Source: Actinomycetes bacterium (lineage in GTDB: Bacteria; Actinomycetota; Acidimicrobiia; Acidimicrobiales; Palsa-688). From it: a stretch of DNA of 8,938 nucleotides. How positions within the stretch are numbered: position 1 is the first letter of the stretch; the number at the start of each line of letters is the position of its first letter. Shown piece by piece: positions 1 to 6,468 of this stretch. The translations under genes and the position numbers were made by a program. The DNA is taken from the NCBI GenBank assembly GCA_021796905.1, contig JAKABK010000048.1:1-8938 (forward strand), given 5' to 3'. Below the pieces are notes generated by a model that did not search any database, had not been told where the DNA came from, and saw nothing but the letters and a program-made list of their open reading frames with translations.

Positions 1-21
1 TTCGCCGGGGACCCGGACGGA

Positions 22-1674
22 TCAGGCCCCCCGGGCGGCGCTGCGTCGGGCATCGGCCCTGCGCTCCCCGTCGAGGCGAGCGAGCACGGTCCTGTCGTAG
101 TCGGCGTGGTCGACGAAGCGCATCATCGCCGCCACCGCCCGGTGCCCTGCCTGCTCGGCGATCAGGTCGTGCATCTGCTGGCCGACCTTGCGGTACTCGG
201 GGTGACCCGCAGGACCGGTCCGCAGCTCGAGGAGGTGCATCGCCTCCCTGGCGTTGAACTGCATCACGTAGCGGATCCGGTACGCCAGTGAGACCGCGTA
301 GGCCGCCCGGGTGGGCCCGAAACGTCCCTGCAGGGCGCCGTGCAGGGCGGCGGAGCGTTCCATCGCCGCCCGGTAGGCGCCGGCGCCGCCGGCCGCCACG
401 ACCGCTTCGGGCATGGTGTAGCCGTGGGCGGGGCTCAGCTCCTGCCACTCCACGGTGAGGAGGCGGTGGCGTTGGAGGTCCCTGAACGCCCCGTAGTCGG
501 AGGTCACCTCGAAGCGGTAACCACTTCGCTCGAGTGCCCGTCCCGGCTTGTGCCTCCGGTTGCGCCGGTCGCCGCTGTAACGCTCGACCACCGCGGTCCG
601 CTCCGCCTCGGACATGACCGCGACCCGTTCCGCGACAGCGGCCTCGGGCAGGTGGGTGTAGGGGTAGAGCATCGAGGTGACCAGCTTGACCTCGGCTTCG
701 GGGTCCCAGTCCACGAGGGTCACCTGCGGTTCGCCACCGACGGCTGGGGCGGCCGGGGGGTCGTCGGGGAACAGCGAGTCGGCGAGCTGCTGCATCCCCT
801 CCCGGGTGTCCGCCAGGTAGGCCGACCACTCCCGTCCGCGGTCGGCGACATCGACGCGCTTCACCCACGACGGGATCACCTTGCGCAGCTCGGCGAGCAT
901 CAGTTGGGCGTAGCTGCGGGCCTCGGGCAGCGGGTGGGCGGCGAGACGCACGAGCAGCGCCTCGTAGGCCTGCCCACTCGCGTAGATCCCGAGGTTCGCG
1001 GTTGCTGCGGCGGGCAGCAGACCGCGCAGCGCGTCGTAGGCCTTGGCTCGGACCGACCGGCGCCACACGAGGTCGGAGTCCCCGGGGGACTTCGGGTGCT
1101 CGCCGGCGAGGTACGCCCCGACCCGGGGCAGCAGGTCGGCGTAGACGTCGAAGATCCGGTCGAGGTCACCGACGAAGCGGGCCCCGAGCGGCGAGTCGAG
1201 CACCTCGGGATCACGGTGGTAGCGGTAGCGGCCGTTGCCCATCCGGGCGTCGTAGGCCACGTAGCGGGTGGACTTCTCCATGTACGACATCAACCGGCTC
1301 CACTCGATCGCCTTGGTGAGCAGGTTGGAGGCCTGTTCGCAGGCCAGGTGGACACCACCGAGCTGGGCGACGGAGTCGTCGCCGTACTCGAAGAACACCT
1401 TGTCGTAGAGCTGCTCCGCTCGGGCCAGGCCGACAGTGGCGTCCACCCCGTGGTCGCCGCTCACGTCGAGGTCGCCGACGAACTCGTCGAGGAACAGGCG
1501 TCGCAGGCTCTTGGCCGACCGGGAGTACCGGGCGAACAGCGCCCCTTTGACCACCTCGGGGAGGTTGACCAGGGCGAAGACCGGTCCCTCGAGGTTGGTG
1601 AAGTAGCGACGGAGGACCGCGGCCTCCTCCTCGGTCCAGTTCTCGGTCACGTACTGAGCCGGGTCGTTGGCCAT
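22..1674 (-). CDS. Tandem-domain ThyX-like (FAD-dependent thymidylate synthase family) protein
   Basis: A 550-aa protein containing two ThyX-like halves; true ThyX is about 220-250 aa and works as a homotetramer, making dTMP from dUMP with FAD and methylenetetrahydrofolate. Numbering from the ATG at 1674, the first half has LFARYSRSAKSLRRL (46-60), a GDDSVAQL stretch (98-105) resembling the family GHxSxxEH motif, and SRLMSYMEKSTRY (126-138), which aligns with the later part of RHRxxSxxExSxRY. The second half has QRHRLLTVEWQELS (401-414), keeping RHR but lacking the following Ser and Arg, and a C-terminal FNAREAMHLLELR (473-485) typical of ThyX. I chose the ATG at 1674 because its product starts just before the recognisable homology; a TTG at 1719 would add 15 residues, and neither has a strong ribosome site. 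It lies 66 nt after helY and is probably co-transcribed. Family membership is secure; thymidylate synthase activity is doubtful because no single half has the full motif. Confidence 0.85.
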   Translation of the reverse strand: MANDPAQYVTENWTEEEAAVLRRYFTNLEGPVFALVNLPEVVKGALFARYSRSAKSLRRLFLDEFVGDLDVSGDHGVDATVGLARAEQLYDKVFFEYGDDSVAQLGGVHLACEQASNLLTKAIEWSRLMSYMEKSTRYVAYDARMGNGRYRYHRDPEVLDSPLGARFVGDLDRIFDVYADLLPRVGAYLAGEHPKSPGDSDLVWRRSVRAKAYDALRGLLPAAATANLGIYASGQAYEALLVRLAAHPLPEARSYAQLMLAELRKVIPSWVKRVDVADRGREWSAYLADTREGMQQLADSLFPDDPPAAPAVGGEPQVTLVDWDPEAEVKLVTSMLYPYTHLPEAAVAERVAVMSEAERTAVVERYSGDRRNRRHKPGRALERSGYRFEVTSDYGAFRDLQRHRLLTVEWQELSPAHGYTMPEAVVAAGGAGAYRAAMERSAALHGALQGRFGPTRAAYAVSLAYRIRYVMQFNAREAMHLLELRTGPAGHPEYRKVGQQMHDLIAEQAGHRAVAAMMRFVDHADYDRTVLARLDGERRADARRSAARGA

Positions 1675-1710
1675 CGCGAGCGGGGAGCCTACCGTGCCTC
1701 CCTTCCCCCA

Positions 1711-1726
1711 CCCCGGCAATGCGGGG
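1711..1726 (-). other. Small GC hairpin between helY and the thyX-like gene
   Basis: On the minus strand this reads CCCCG-CATTGC-CGGGG, a perfect 5-bp stem with a 6-nt loop, 15 nt after the helY stop codon. No T-run follows, so it is at best a weak pause or processing site and not a convincing intrinsic terminator. In DNA this GC-rich such a hairpin can occur by chance. Confidence 0.2.
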
Positions 1727-1740
1727 GCCCTGAGCTGCGC

Positions 1741-4479
1741 CTATCCGGGCGGGTCGCCGGCGCCGGTGGCCACCGAGGAGGCGGCAACCACACCCCGGAA
1801 CATGGTGTCGGCGGCCCTCCGGGCGGCCGCCGCGGTGGCCGGGTCCGGCGCCTGGTCCCCGAGCTGGCGGAGCAGGTCGATCAGCTGCTTCACGTTGCGC
1901 ACGAAGTCGCCGCCGGAGATCTCGTCGTCCTCGAGGATCCCCGACAGCTCGCCGCCGTGGGCCCAGCGGTGGGCGGTCGCCACGAAGCCGGGGTCCGGTA
2001 GGCGGGTGAGGGGCAGGCCGGCACGGTCCTCCCGGGCGACGAGCTCGGCGGCGAGGCGCTCGAGGCGCGGCCAGCGCTCCCGCAGGGCGGCGGTCGGCAG
2101 GTAGGCGCTCCCCTCCCCCGCCCGGCGGGCCTCGAAGCTGAACGCCGAGACCAGCCCGGCGAGCTCCTCGGGGCCGAGACCGTCGAGGAGCCCCCCCTCC
2201 ATCGCCTCGGCGACCAGGAGGTCCGACTCGTGGTAGAGGCGGGCGAGGCGGGCGCCGGCGTCGGTGAGCGCCCACCCCTCGACGTAACCCCGCTCCCCGA
2301 GGAGCTCGAGGACCCGGTCGAACTGCCGGGCCAGCGACTCGGAGCGGCCCTTCACCCGCCGCTCGATGCGGTCGGCGTCGCGGGTGAGGCGCTCGGCACG
2401 CTCGAGGGCGCGCAGGTGGGTGCGGAGATCGGGGCAGCGCCCCACCGGGTGGTCGGCGAGAAGGGCTGCCACCGGGCCGGTGTCGCCGGAGCCGTCACGC
2501 CGCCGGGGGCGGCGGCGCCCGAGCGTGCCGGCGCTCTCGTCGAGGCGGGCGGCGACGAGCGAGGAGGCGACCCGCCGCTGGAACCCGGCGTTGCGCGGGG
2601 CGTAGGGAGCGGGGAGGGTCACCCGTCCGACGGCTCTCGGGGGGGCGGGGAAATCCCCCGCGCCGAGGACGAGCACGTGGCGCTCCGGGGTGATGGCCCG
2701 GACGCGGACCTCGCCGCCACGCCGGCGGCTGGTCGAGAGCACCGCGACGCGCCCCGCCCCGCGACGGCCGGGCAGGACCAGCACGTCGCCCGGCTGGACC
2801 GCTTCGAGGGCCCCGGTGACCTCGGCCCGCACCGCCGGAGCGACGGGCGTGTCGTCCCGGATCCGCTGCAGGCTGCGGTACTCGGCGACGTCGCCGTCCT
2901 CGCAGGTCGCCTGGGCGAGCGCCTCGGCCAGGGCCTGGCGGGTGCGCTCCAGCTGGGCTTCCAGCCGCACGACGTCGACGTCGGCCCGGTACTGGGCGAA
3001 GCTCAGGTTGAGCAGGTGGTGGGCGTCGGCGGCGGAGTACCGGTCCACCAGGTTGACCGCCATGTTGTAGGTCGGCCGGAAGCTGCTCGTGAGCGGGTAG
3101 GTCCGGGTCCCCGCCAGCCCGGCCACCTGGTCGAAGGTGACCCACTGCGACCAGGGGACGACGGCGTAGCCCACCTCGTCGATGCCCCGCCGCCCGGCGC
3201 GGCCGGTGAGCTGGGCGTACTCGCCGGCGGTGAGGAGCTCGTGACGCTCACCGGTGAACTTGGTCAGCTTCTCGATCACCACCGAGCGGGCCGGCATGTT
3301 GATGCCGAGGCTGAGGGTCTCGGTGGCGAAGACCACCTTCACCGCCCCGGCGGCGAAACACGCCTCGACGGCCTCCTTGAAGGGCGGCACCATCCCGGCG
3401 TGGTGGGCGGCGAAGCCGGCCTCGAGCCCGGCGAGCCAGTCGGCGTAGCCGAGCAGGCGGAGGTCGTCGTCGCCCAGCGGCTCGACGTGGCGTTCGACGA
3501 TCTCCCGGATCAGGCGGCGCTCCTCGGCCGAGGTGAGCCGCCCACCCTCCCGGGCGCATTGCACCACCGCGTCGTCGCAGGCCTTGCGGCTGAAGATGAA
3601 ACAGATCGCCGGGAGCATGCCCCGCTCCTCGAGCAGGTCGACCACCTCCCGCCGGTGGGGGGTGTACAGCCGGCCTCGGCGGCGGTTGCGCTGGCCGCCC
3701 GGCCACGGACCGCGCTCGCTGCGGGCGTCGACGGCGAGCGCCTCGGGGTTGGGGTGCCCGTCGACCAGGGTCGGCAGCAGCAGCGGCTCGGCGGCGGCAC
3801 GGTCGCCGACCAGGTACAAGTCGTGCAGGGCGACGGGACGGTGGTCCTCGATCACCGTCGCGGTGTCCCCCCGCACCGTGCGGATCCAGTCGGCGAGCTC
3901 GTCGGCGTTGGAGACCGTCGCCGACAAGCACACCAGGTCGACGTCGGGCGGCGTGTGGATGATCACCTCTTCCCACACCGGGCCGCGGTACGCGTTCTGC
4001 AGGTAGTGGACCTCGTCGAGGACCACGTAGCGGAGCCGGTCGAGGGTCGGGGAGCCGGCGTAGATCATGTTGCGCAGCACCTCGGTGGTCATCACCACCA
4101 CCTCGGCGTCGCCGTTCAGCGCGTTGTCCCCGGTGAGCAGGCCGACCCGGTCCCTGCCGTGGCGGGCGACCAGCTCCGCGTACTTCTGGTTGGAGAGCGC
4201 CTTGAGCGGGGTGGTGTAGAACGCCTTGCGGCCCTCGGCGAGAGCCCGGGCGACGGCGTAGTCGGCCACGACGGTCTTGCCCGACCCGGTCGGGGCGGCG
4301 ACCACCACGCTGCGGCCGGCGTCGAGCGCGTCGAGCGCTTCGCGTTGGAACCGGTCCAGCGCGAAACCGGCGTCGGCCTCGAAACCGGCCCGCACCTCCG
4401 GGGCGGTCACCGCCGGCGCCGGGGGCCCACTGCCGGGACGGCCGGAGCGGGTGGCGTCGGCTACCCGGGCTGGGACCAC
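1741..4479 (-). CDS. helY: Ski2/Mtr4-like superfamily 2 DEAD/DEAH-box helicase HelY
   Basis: A 912-aa ATP-dependent RNA/DNA helicase, close to the roughly 900 aa of actinobacterial HelY. Visible motifs in order: Walker A APTGSGKT (62-69), TPLKALSNQK (motif Ia, 90-99), DEVH (155-158, Walker B), SAT (186-188, motif III), TETLSLGINMPAR (motif V, 386-398) and QLTGRAGRRGID (motif VI, 423-434). A basic patch GGQRNRRRGR lies at 261-270. After the helicase core come a beta-barrel-like region (about 562-620), a helical region, and a C-terminal DSHCT-type domain (about 735-905) with DDEISGGDFVRNVKQLIDLL (851-870). The GTG start at 4479 is preceded by AAAGGA with a 4-nt spacer, and tatC ends 49 nt upstream. 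The same neighbour relationship (tatC then helY) exists in mycobacteria. By family it remodels structured RNA or RNA-protein complexes, but the specific substrate in bacteria is not shown by the sequence. All catalytic motifs are intact. Confidence 0.95.
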   Translation of the reverse strand: MVPARVADATRSGRPGSGPPAPAVTAPEVRAGFEADAGFALDRFQREALDALDAGRSVVVAAPTGSGKTVVADYAVARALAEGRKAFYTTPLKALSNQKYAELVARHGRDRVGLLTGDNALNGDAEVVVMTTEVLRNMIYAGSPTLDRLRYVVLDEVHYLQNAYRGPVWEEVIIHTPPDVDLVCLSATVSNADELADWIRTVRGDTATVIEDHRPVALHDLYLVGDRAAAEPLLLPTLVDGHPNPEALAVDARSERGPWPGGQRNRRRGRLYTPHRREVVDLLEERGMLPAICFIFSRKACDDAVVQCAREGGRLTSAEERRLIREIVERHVEPLGDDDLRLLGYADWLAGLEAGFAAHHAGMVPPFKEAVEACFAAGAVKVVFATETLSLGINMPARSVVIEKLTKFTGERHELLTAGEYAQLTGRAGRRGIDEVGYAVVPWSQWVTFDQVAGLAGTRTYPLTSSFRPTYNMAVNLVDRYSAADAHHLLNLSFAQYRADVDVVRLEAQLERTRQALAEALAQATCEDGDVAEYRSLQRIRDDTPVAPAVRAEVTGALEAVQPGDVLVLPGRRGAGRVAVLSTSRRRGGEVRVRAITPERHVLVLGAGDFPAPPRAVGRVTLPAPYAPRNAGFQRRVASSLVAARLDESAGTLGRRRPRRRDGSGDTGPVAALLADHPVGRCPDLRTHLRALERAERLTRDADRIERRVKGRSESLARQFDRVLELLGERGYVEGWALTDAGARLARLYHESDLLVAEAMEGGLLDGLGPEELAGLVSAFSFEARRAGEGSAYLPTAALRERWPRLERLAAELVAREDRAGLPLTRLPDPGFVATAHRWAHGGELSGILEDDEISGGDFVRNVKQLIDLLRQLGDQAPDPATAAAARRAADTMFRGVVAASSVATGAGDPPG

Positions 4480-4528
4480 GACGTCCTTTCTAGCGCCTCG
4501 CCGCTCCGACCCCGGGGACCGGCGCCGG

Positions 4529-5332
4529 CTACTTCTTCATGAGCCGCCCGACGATGATCGCCAGCTCGTAGAAGATGTACATCGGTATCGCCAGGGCCAT
4601 GAACGAGTACGGGTCGTTGCTCGGGGTGGCGACCGCAGCGACCGCGGCGACCGCGACGATCGCCGGTCGGCGCCACTTGCGCCACTTGGCACTGGGCACC
4701 ACCCCGGTGATCTCCAACGCGACGAGGATCAGCGGGTAGATGAACACCAGGCCGAAGGCGACGGCCATGAACACGTACAAGGTGAAGTACTTGGTCGGCT
4801 GGAACAGCGGGACGATCCCCGGTCCGCTCACCAGGATGAGCCAGCGCAGCGCCCGCGGGAACACGAGGATCGCGACGGTGACCCCCATGGCGAACAGGCA
4901 GGTGGCTGCCGCCACGAAAGGCAGGATGTAGCGCTTCTCGTTCTTCTTCAGCCCCGGGGTGATGAACATCCACAGCTCGAACAGCCACACCGGGGCGGCG
5001 ATGGCGATGCCGATGTAGACGCTCACCTTGAGACGGGTCGTGAAACCCTCGACCGGTCCGGTGAAGTACAGCTTGCAGCCGCCCCCGAAGGTGAGGTCCT
5101 TGTGGAGCCGGGCGAAATGGCAGTACGGCTGGCGCATGAAGTCGATGGCCGGTCCGTACAGGAACCACGCGCCGATGCTCGTCACGATCACGGCCACGAC
5201 ACAGACGATGATCCGGTTGCGCAGCTCTGTCAGGTGCTCCCAGAGCGTCATGGTCCCCGCTTCGGTGACCACCTCCTCGCCACCGGGAGGCTCGGAGCCT
5301 CCGGAGGGGTCCCGCTGGTCGATCACGGCCAC
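4529..5332 (-). CDS. tatC: Sec-independent protein translocase TatC
   Basis: A 267-aa polytopic inner-membrane protein, the receptor core of the twin-arginine translocase that binds RR signal peptides of folded export substrates. Seen: the cytoplasmic signature MTLWEHLTELRNR (28-40), a first transmembrane helix about 40-58, a periplasmic loop with GPVEGF (92-97), FELWMFITPGLKKNEKR (118-134), and the last-loop signature ATPSNDPYSFMALAIP (235-250). About six helices are predicted by eye, as expected. Two cysteines (C71 and C86) lie in the first periplasmic loop and could form a disulfide; a similar pair occurs in other actinobacterial TatC proteins as I recall them. The GTG start at 5332 was chosen because AGGAG sits 6 nt before it; starting at M28 would lose a 27-residue acidic, Pro/Gly-rich leader. 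The tatB-like gene ends 9 nt upstream, a tight operon link. Confidence 0.96.
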   Translation of the reverse strand: MAVIDQRDPSGGSEPPGGEEVVTEAGTMTLWEHLTELRNRIIVCVVAVIVTSIGAWFLYGPAIDFMRQPYCHFARLHKDLTFGGGCKLYFTGPVEGFTTRLKVSVYIGIAIAAPVWLFELWMFITPGLKKNEKRYILPFVAAATCLFAMGVTVAILVFPRALRWLILVSGPGIVPLFQPTKYFTLYVFMAVAFGLVFIYPLILVALEITGVVPSAKWRKWRRPAIVAVAAVAAVATPSNDPYSFMALAIPMYIFYELAIIVGRLMKK

Positions 5333-5338
5333 CGGGGG

Positions 5339-5343
5339 CTCCT
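5339..5343 (-). promoter_or_regulatory. tatC ribosome binding site overlapping the tatB stop codon
   Basis: AGGAG on the minus strand, with a 6-nt spacer to the GTG at 5332. Its first two bases are the last two of the upstream TAG stop (5342-5344), so ribosomes ending on the TatB-like gene would be placed on the tatC site. This supports coupled translation and decides the tatC start. Confidence 0.7.
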
Positions 5344-5713
5344 AGTTGAGCGATGGATCGTCGGGAGGCGGAGGGAGCCCACCGCTCAGTTCGGCGTCGT
5401 CGGGCACCCCGGATGACGACGGGACCCGGCTGGAGGTCTCCACCGTCCCGGTCAGGGTGTCGAGCACCGCCCGCCGGACGTTCGGGACCCGGGGGACGCC
5501 CGCCAGCCCGAGCTCCTGGCGGGCGTCGTCGAGCACCTGGCGGGGCTCGGCGAGAGCGCTGCGCATCTCTTGTTGCAGCCCACCGCTCATCTGCTTGACC
5601 TGGGCCACGAACGCTCCCGCCCGACGGGCGGCCTGCGGGAGCCGGTCCGGGCCGAGCACGACCAGGGCGATGATCCCGAGGATCAGGATCTTCTCGGGGC
5701 TCAGGTCGAACAC
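5342..5713 (-). CDS. tatB: Twin-arginine translocase TatA/TatB-family subunit, TatB-like
   Basis: A 123-aa single-span Tat subunit. TatB partners TatC in the substrate receptor, whereas TatA oligomerises to form the transport path. The N-terminus MFDLSPEKILILGIIALVVLG (1-21) is a short membrane helix, followed by the hinge GPDRLPQAAR (21-30), an amphipathic helix to about 55, and a disordered Pro/Ser-rich tail ending in DDPSLN. The MFD opening and LGPDRLP hinge favour TatB over TatA, whose hinge usually carries Phe-Gly. In mycobacteria this operon position is occupied by a shorter gene named tatA, so the A/B assignment is not certain. The start is GTG at 5713, 9 nt after the stop of a 65-aa membrane-protein gene; the ribosome site is weak (GAGG only 2 nt from the start), so coupling from upstream may help. 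No second TatA-type gene is in the window. Confidence 0.88.
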   Translation of the reverse strand: MFDLSPEKILILGIIALVVLGPDRLPQAARRAGAFVAQVKQMSGGLQQEMRSALAEPRQVLDDARQELGLAGVPRVPNVRRAVLDTLTGTVETSSRVPSSSGVPDDAELSGGLPPPPDDPSLN

Positions 5714-5722
5714 GGCCTCAGC

Positions 5723-5920
5723 CTACCTGGAGACCGGCTCGAGCACCGGGCGTGGAGCCCCCGACAGGGACAGGTGGTCTCCGCGGGTCCGCTCGGCGGA
5801 GATCCGCGCGGTCAGCTCGCGCATCCGGGCGGCCTCCGCCGACGCCAGGCGAGCTCCCCTGGCGGCGACCAGCGCTGCCGCACCGGCAAGGGCGAGGGGC
5901 AGCAGCCACAGTGGCGACAC
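5723..5920 (-). CDS. Small single-pass membrane protein, unknown function
   Basis: A 65-aa predicted protein that I do not recognise. It has a hydrophobic N-terminal helix at about 3-20 (SPLWLLPLALAGAAALVAAR), then an Ala/Arg/Glu-rich amphipathic segment (21-47) and a short tail ending EPVSR. The layout, a short N-terminal span followed by a charged helix, resembles Tat A/B subunits in outline, but there is no Pro-Gly hinge or FG/GP signature, so I do not call it Tat. The GTG at 5920 is the only sensible start: 41 nt follow the zinc-ribbon stop, and the same frame upstream lies within that gene. No good ribosome site is visible. It ends 9 nt before the tatB-like start, which supports it being a real operon member. 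A chance frame remains possible in DNA this GC-rich. Confidence 0.55.
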   Translation of the reverse strand: MSPLWLLPLALAGAAALVAARGARLASAEAARMRELTARISAERTRGDHLSLSGAPRPVLEPVSR

Positions 5921-5961
5921 GACCCGATGGTCGCGCCCTGCGGCGCCGACAGCCAGTCGGA

Positions 5962-6306
5962 TCAGATGCCCCGCTCGACACCGCGCAGCACCGAGACCTG
6001 ACGCTCCAGCCAGCCCGGCTCGGCGAGCGCGACGTGGAACGCGAGGAGGTCGTCGGGGGAGATCGGATAGCCGATCTTCGGTTCGTCGAGCTCGGCGGGC
6101 AGCTCCCAGGAGATCACCGGTACGCCGGCGCCGACCAGCAGGGCCGCGACGTGCTCGGTTGCCACCTTGGCGACGCGCAACCGGCACTCGGGGCAGACGA
6201 AGGCGTACGCGACGGTGCCGGTCGTCTCGCAGCGCAGCACCTGGACTGCTCTGGTGGTGGTCTCTACGTCACCGCAGCTCGGGCAGCTCGCTCGGACAGT
6301 GGCCAC
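5962..6306 (-). CDS. Small zinc-ribbon protein, unknown function
   Basis: A 114-aa predicted cytosolic protein. Numbering from the GTG at 6306, it has a CPSC knuckle (C8, C11) and a CPEC knuckle (C38, C41) about 27 residues apart, the arrangement of a zinc ribbon that could hold one zinc ion; a further cysteine, C26, lies between them. The C-terminal half lacks cysteines and reads as a small helical domain, with PISPDDLLAFHVAL at 81-94 and WLERQVSVL at 99-107. No enzyme motif is visible. The GTG at 6306 is preferred because AAGGAG stands 6 nt before it; an in-frame TTG at 6345 would add 13 residues but places no comparable site upstream. It begins a run of closely spaced genes (membrane protein, tatB, tatC, helY). 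Zinc ribbons often bind nucleic acid or protein, but no specific role can be claimed. Confidence 0.8.
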   Translation of the reverse strand: MATVRASCPSCGDVETTTRAVQVLRCETTGTVAYAFVCPECRLRVAKVATEHVAALLVGAGVPVISWELPAELDEPKIGYPISPDDLLAFHVALAEPGWLERQVSVLRGVERGI

Positions 6307-6312
6307 GGGTAG

Positions 6313-6318
6313 CTCCTT
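6313..6318 (-). promoter_or_regulatory. Ribosome binding site that sets the zinc-ribbon gene start
   Basis: AAGGAG on the minus strand followed by a 6-nt spacer (CTACCC) and GTG at 6306. This is the best Shine-Dalgarno match in the window and argues against the longer TTG-started version. Confidence 0.75.
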
Positions 6319-6349
6319 GGTCTCCGACCGGATCTCGATCGGCAAGTGC

Positions 6350-6378
6350 TACATCGGCGGGGTGGCCGGTGTTCTTAA
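6350..6378 (-). promoter_or_regulatory. Possible promoter upstream of the zinc-ribbon/tat/helY genes
   Basis: Within the longest non-coding gap (6307-6468) the least GC-rich stretch reads TTAAGA, a 17-nt spacer, then GATGTA on the minus strand. Position and spacing fit a sigma70-type promoter for a second transcript, but both hexamers match the consensus poorly. The rest of the gap holds an 8-bp palindrome GACCGGTC (6413-6420) and short GC stems, and no T-run terminator after lepB. Confidence 0.2.
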
Positions 6379-6468
6379 CCGTGGCCGGGCGGCGCGCGGC
6401 TGTCGGGACGACGACCGGTCCCCGCCGGGTCGTGAGAGCGGGTGGGCGGAGCGCAGGCGGCGGGTCGG

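Noticed and set aside
1..21. Inverted repeat CCGGG-GA-CCCGG (5-16) just after the thyX-like stop as a terminator
   Set aside because: The loop is only 2 nt for the full stem, no T-run is visible, and the window ends there.
340..2001. Long plus-strand open frame (about 550 codons) opposite the thyX-like gene and the end of helY
   Set aside because: It crosses two well-supported minus-strand genes and its product is His/Gly/Val/Arg-rich with no recognisable domain; this is the usual antisense shadow in very GC-rich coding DNA.
2230..4542. Plus-strand open frame of 770 codons opposite helY
   Set aside because: It is fully antisense to a helicase with every motif intact, and the translation is low-complexity with no fold signature.
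6396..6420. TGTCGGGACG as a possible PafBC-type (RecA-NDp-like) promoter element in the gap after lepB
   Set aside because: It lies on the plus strand, pointing away from the downstream genes, and no TAnnnT -10 element follows at the expected distance.
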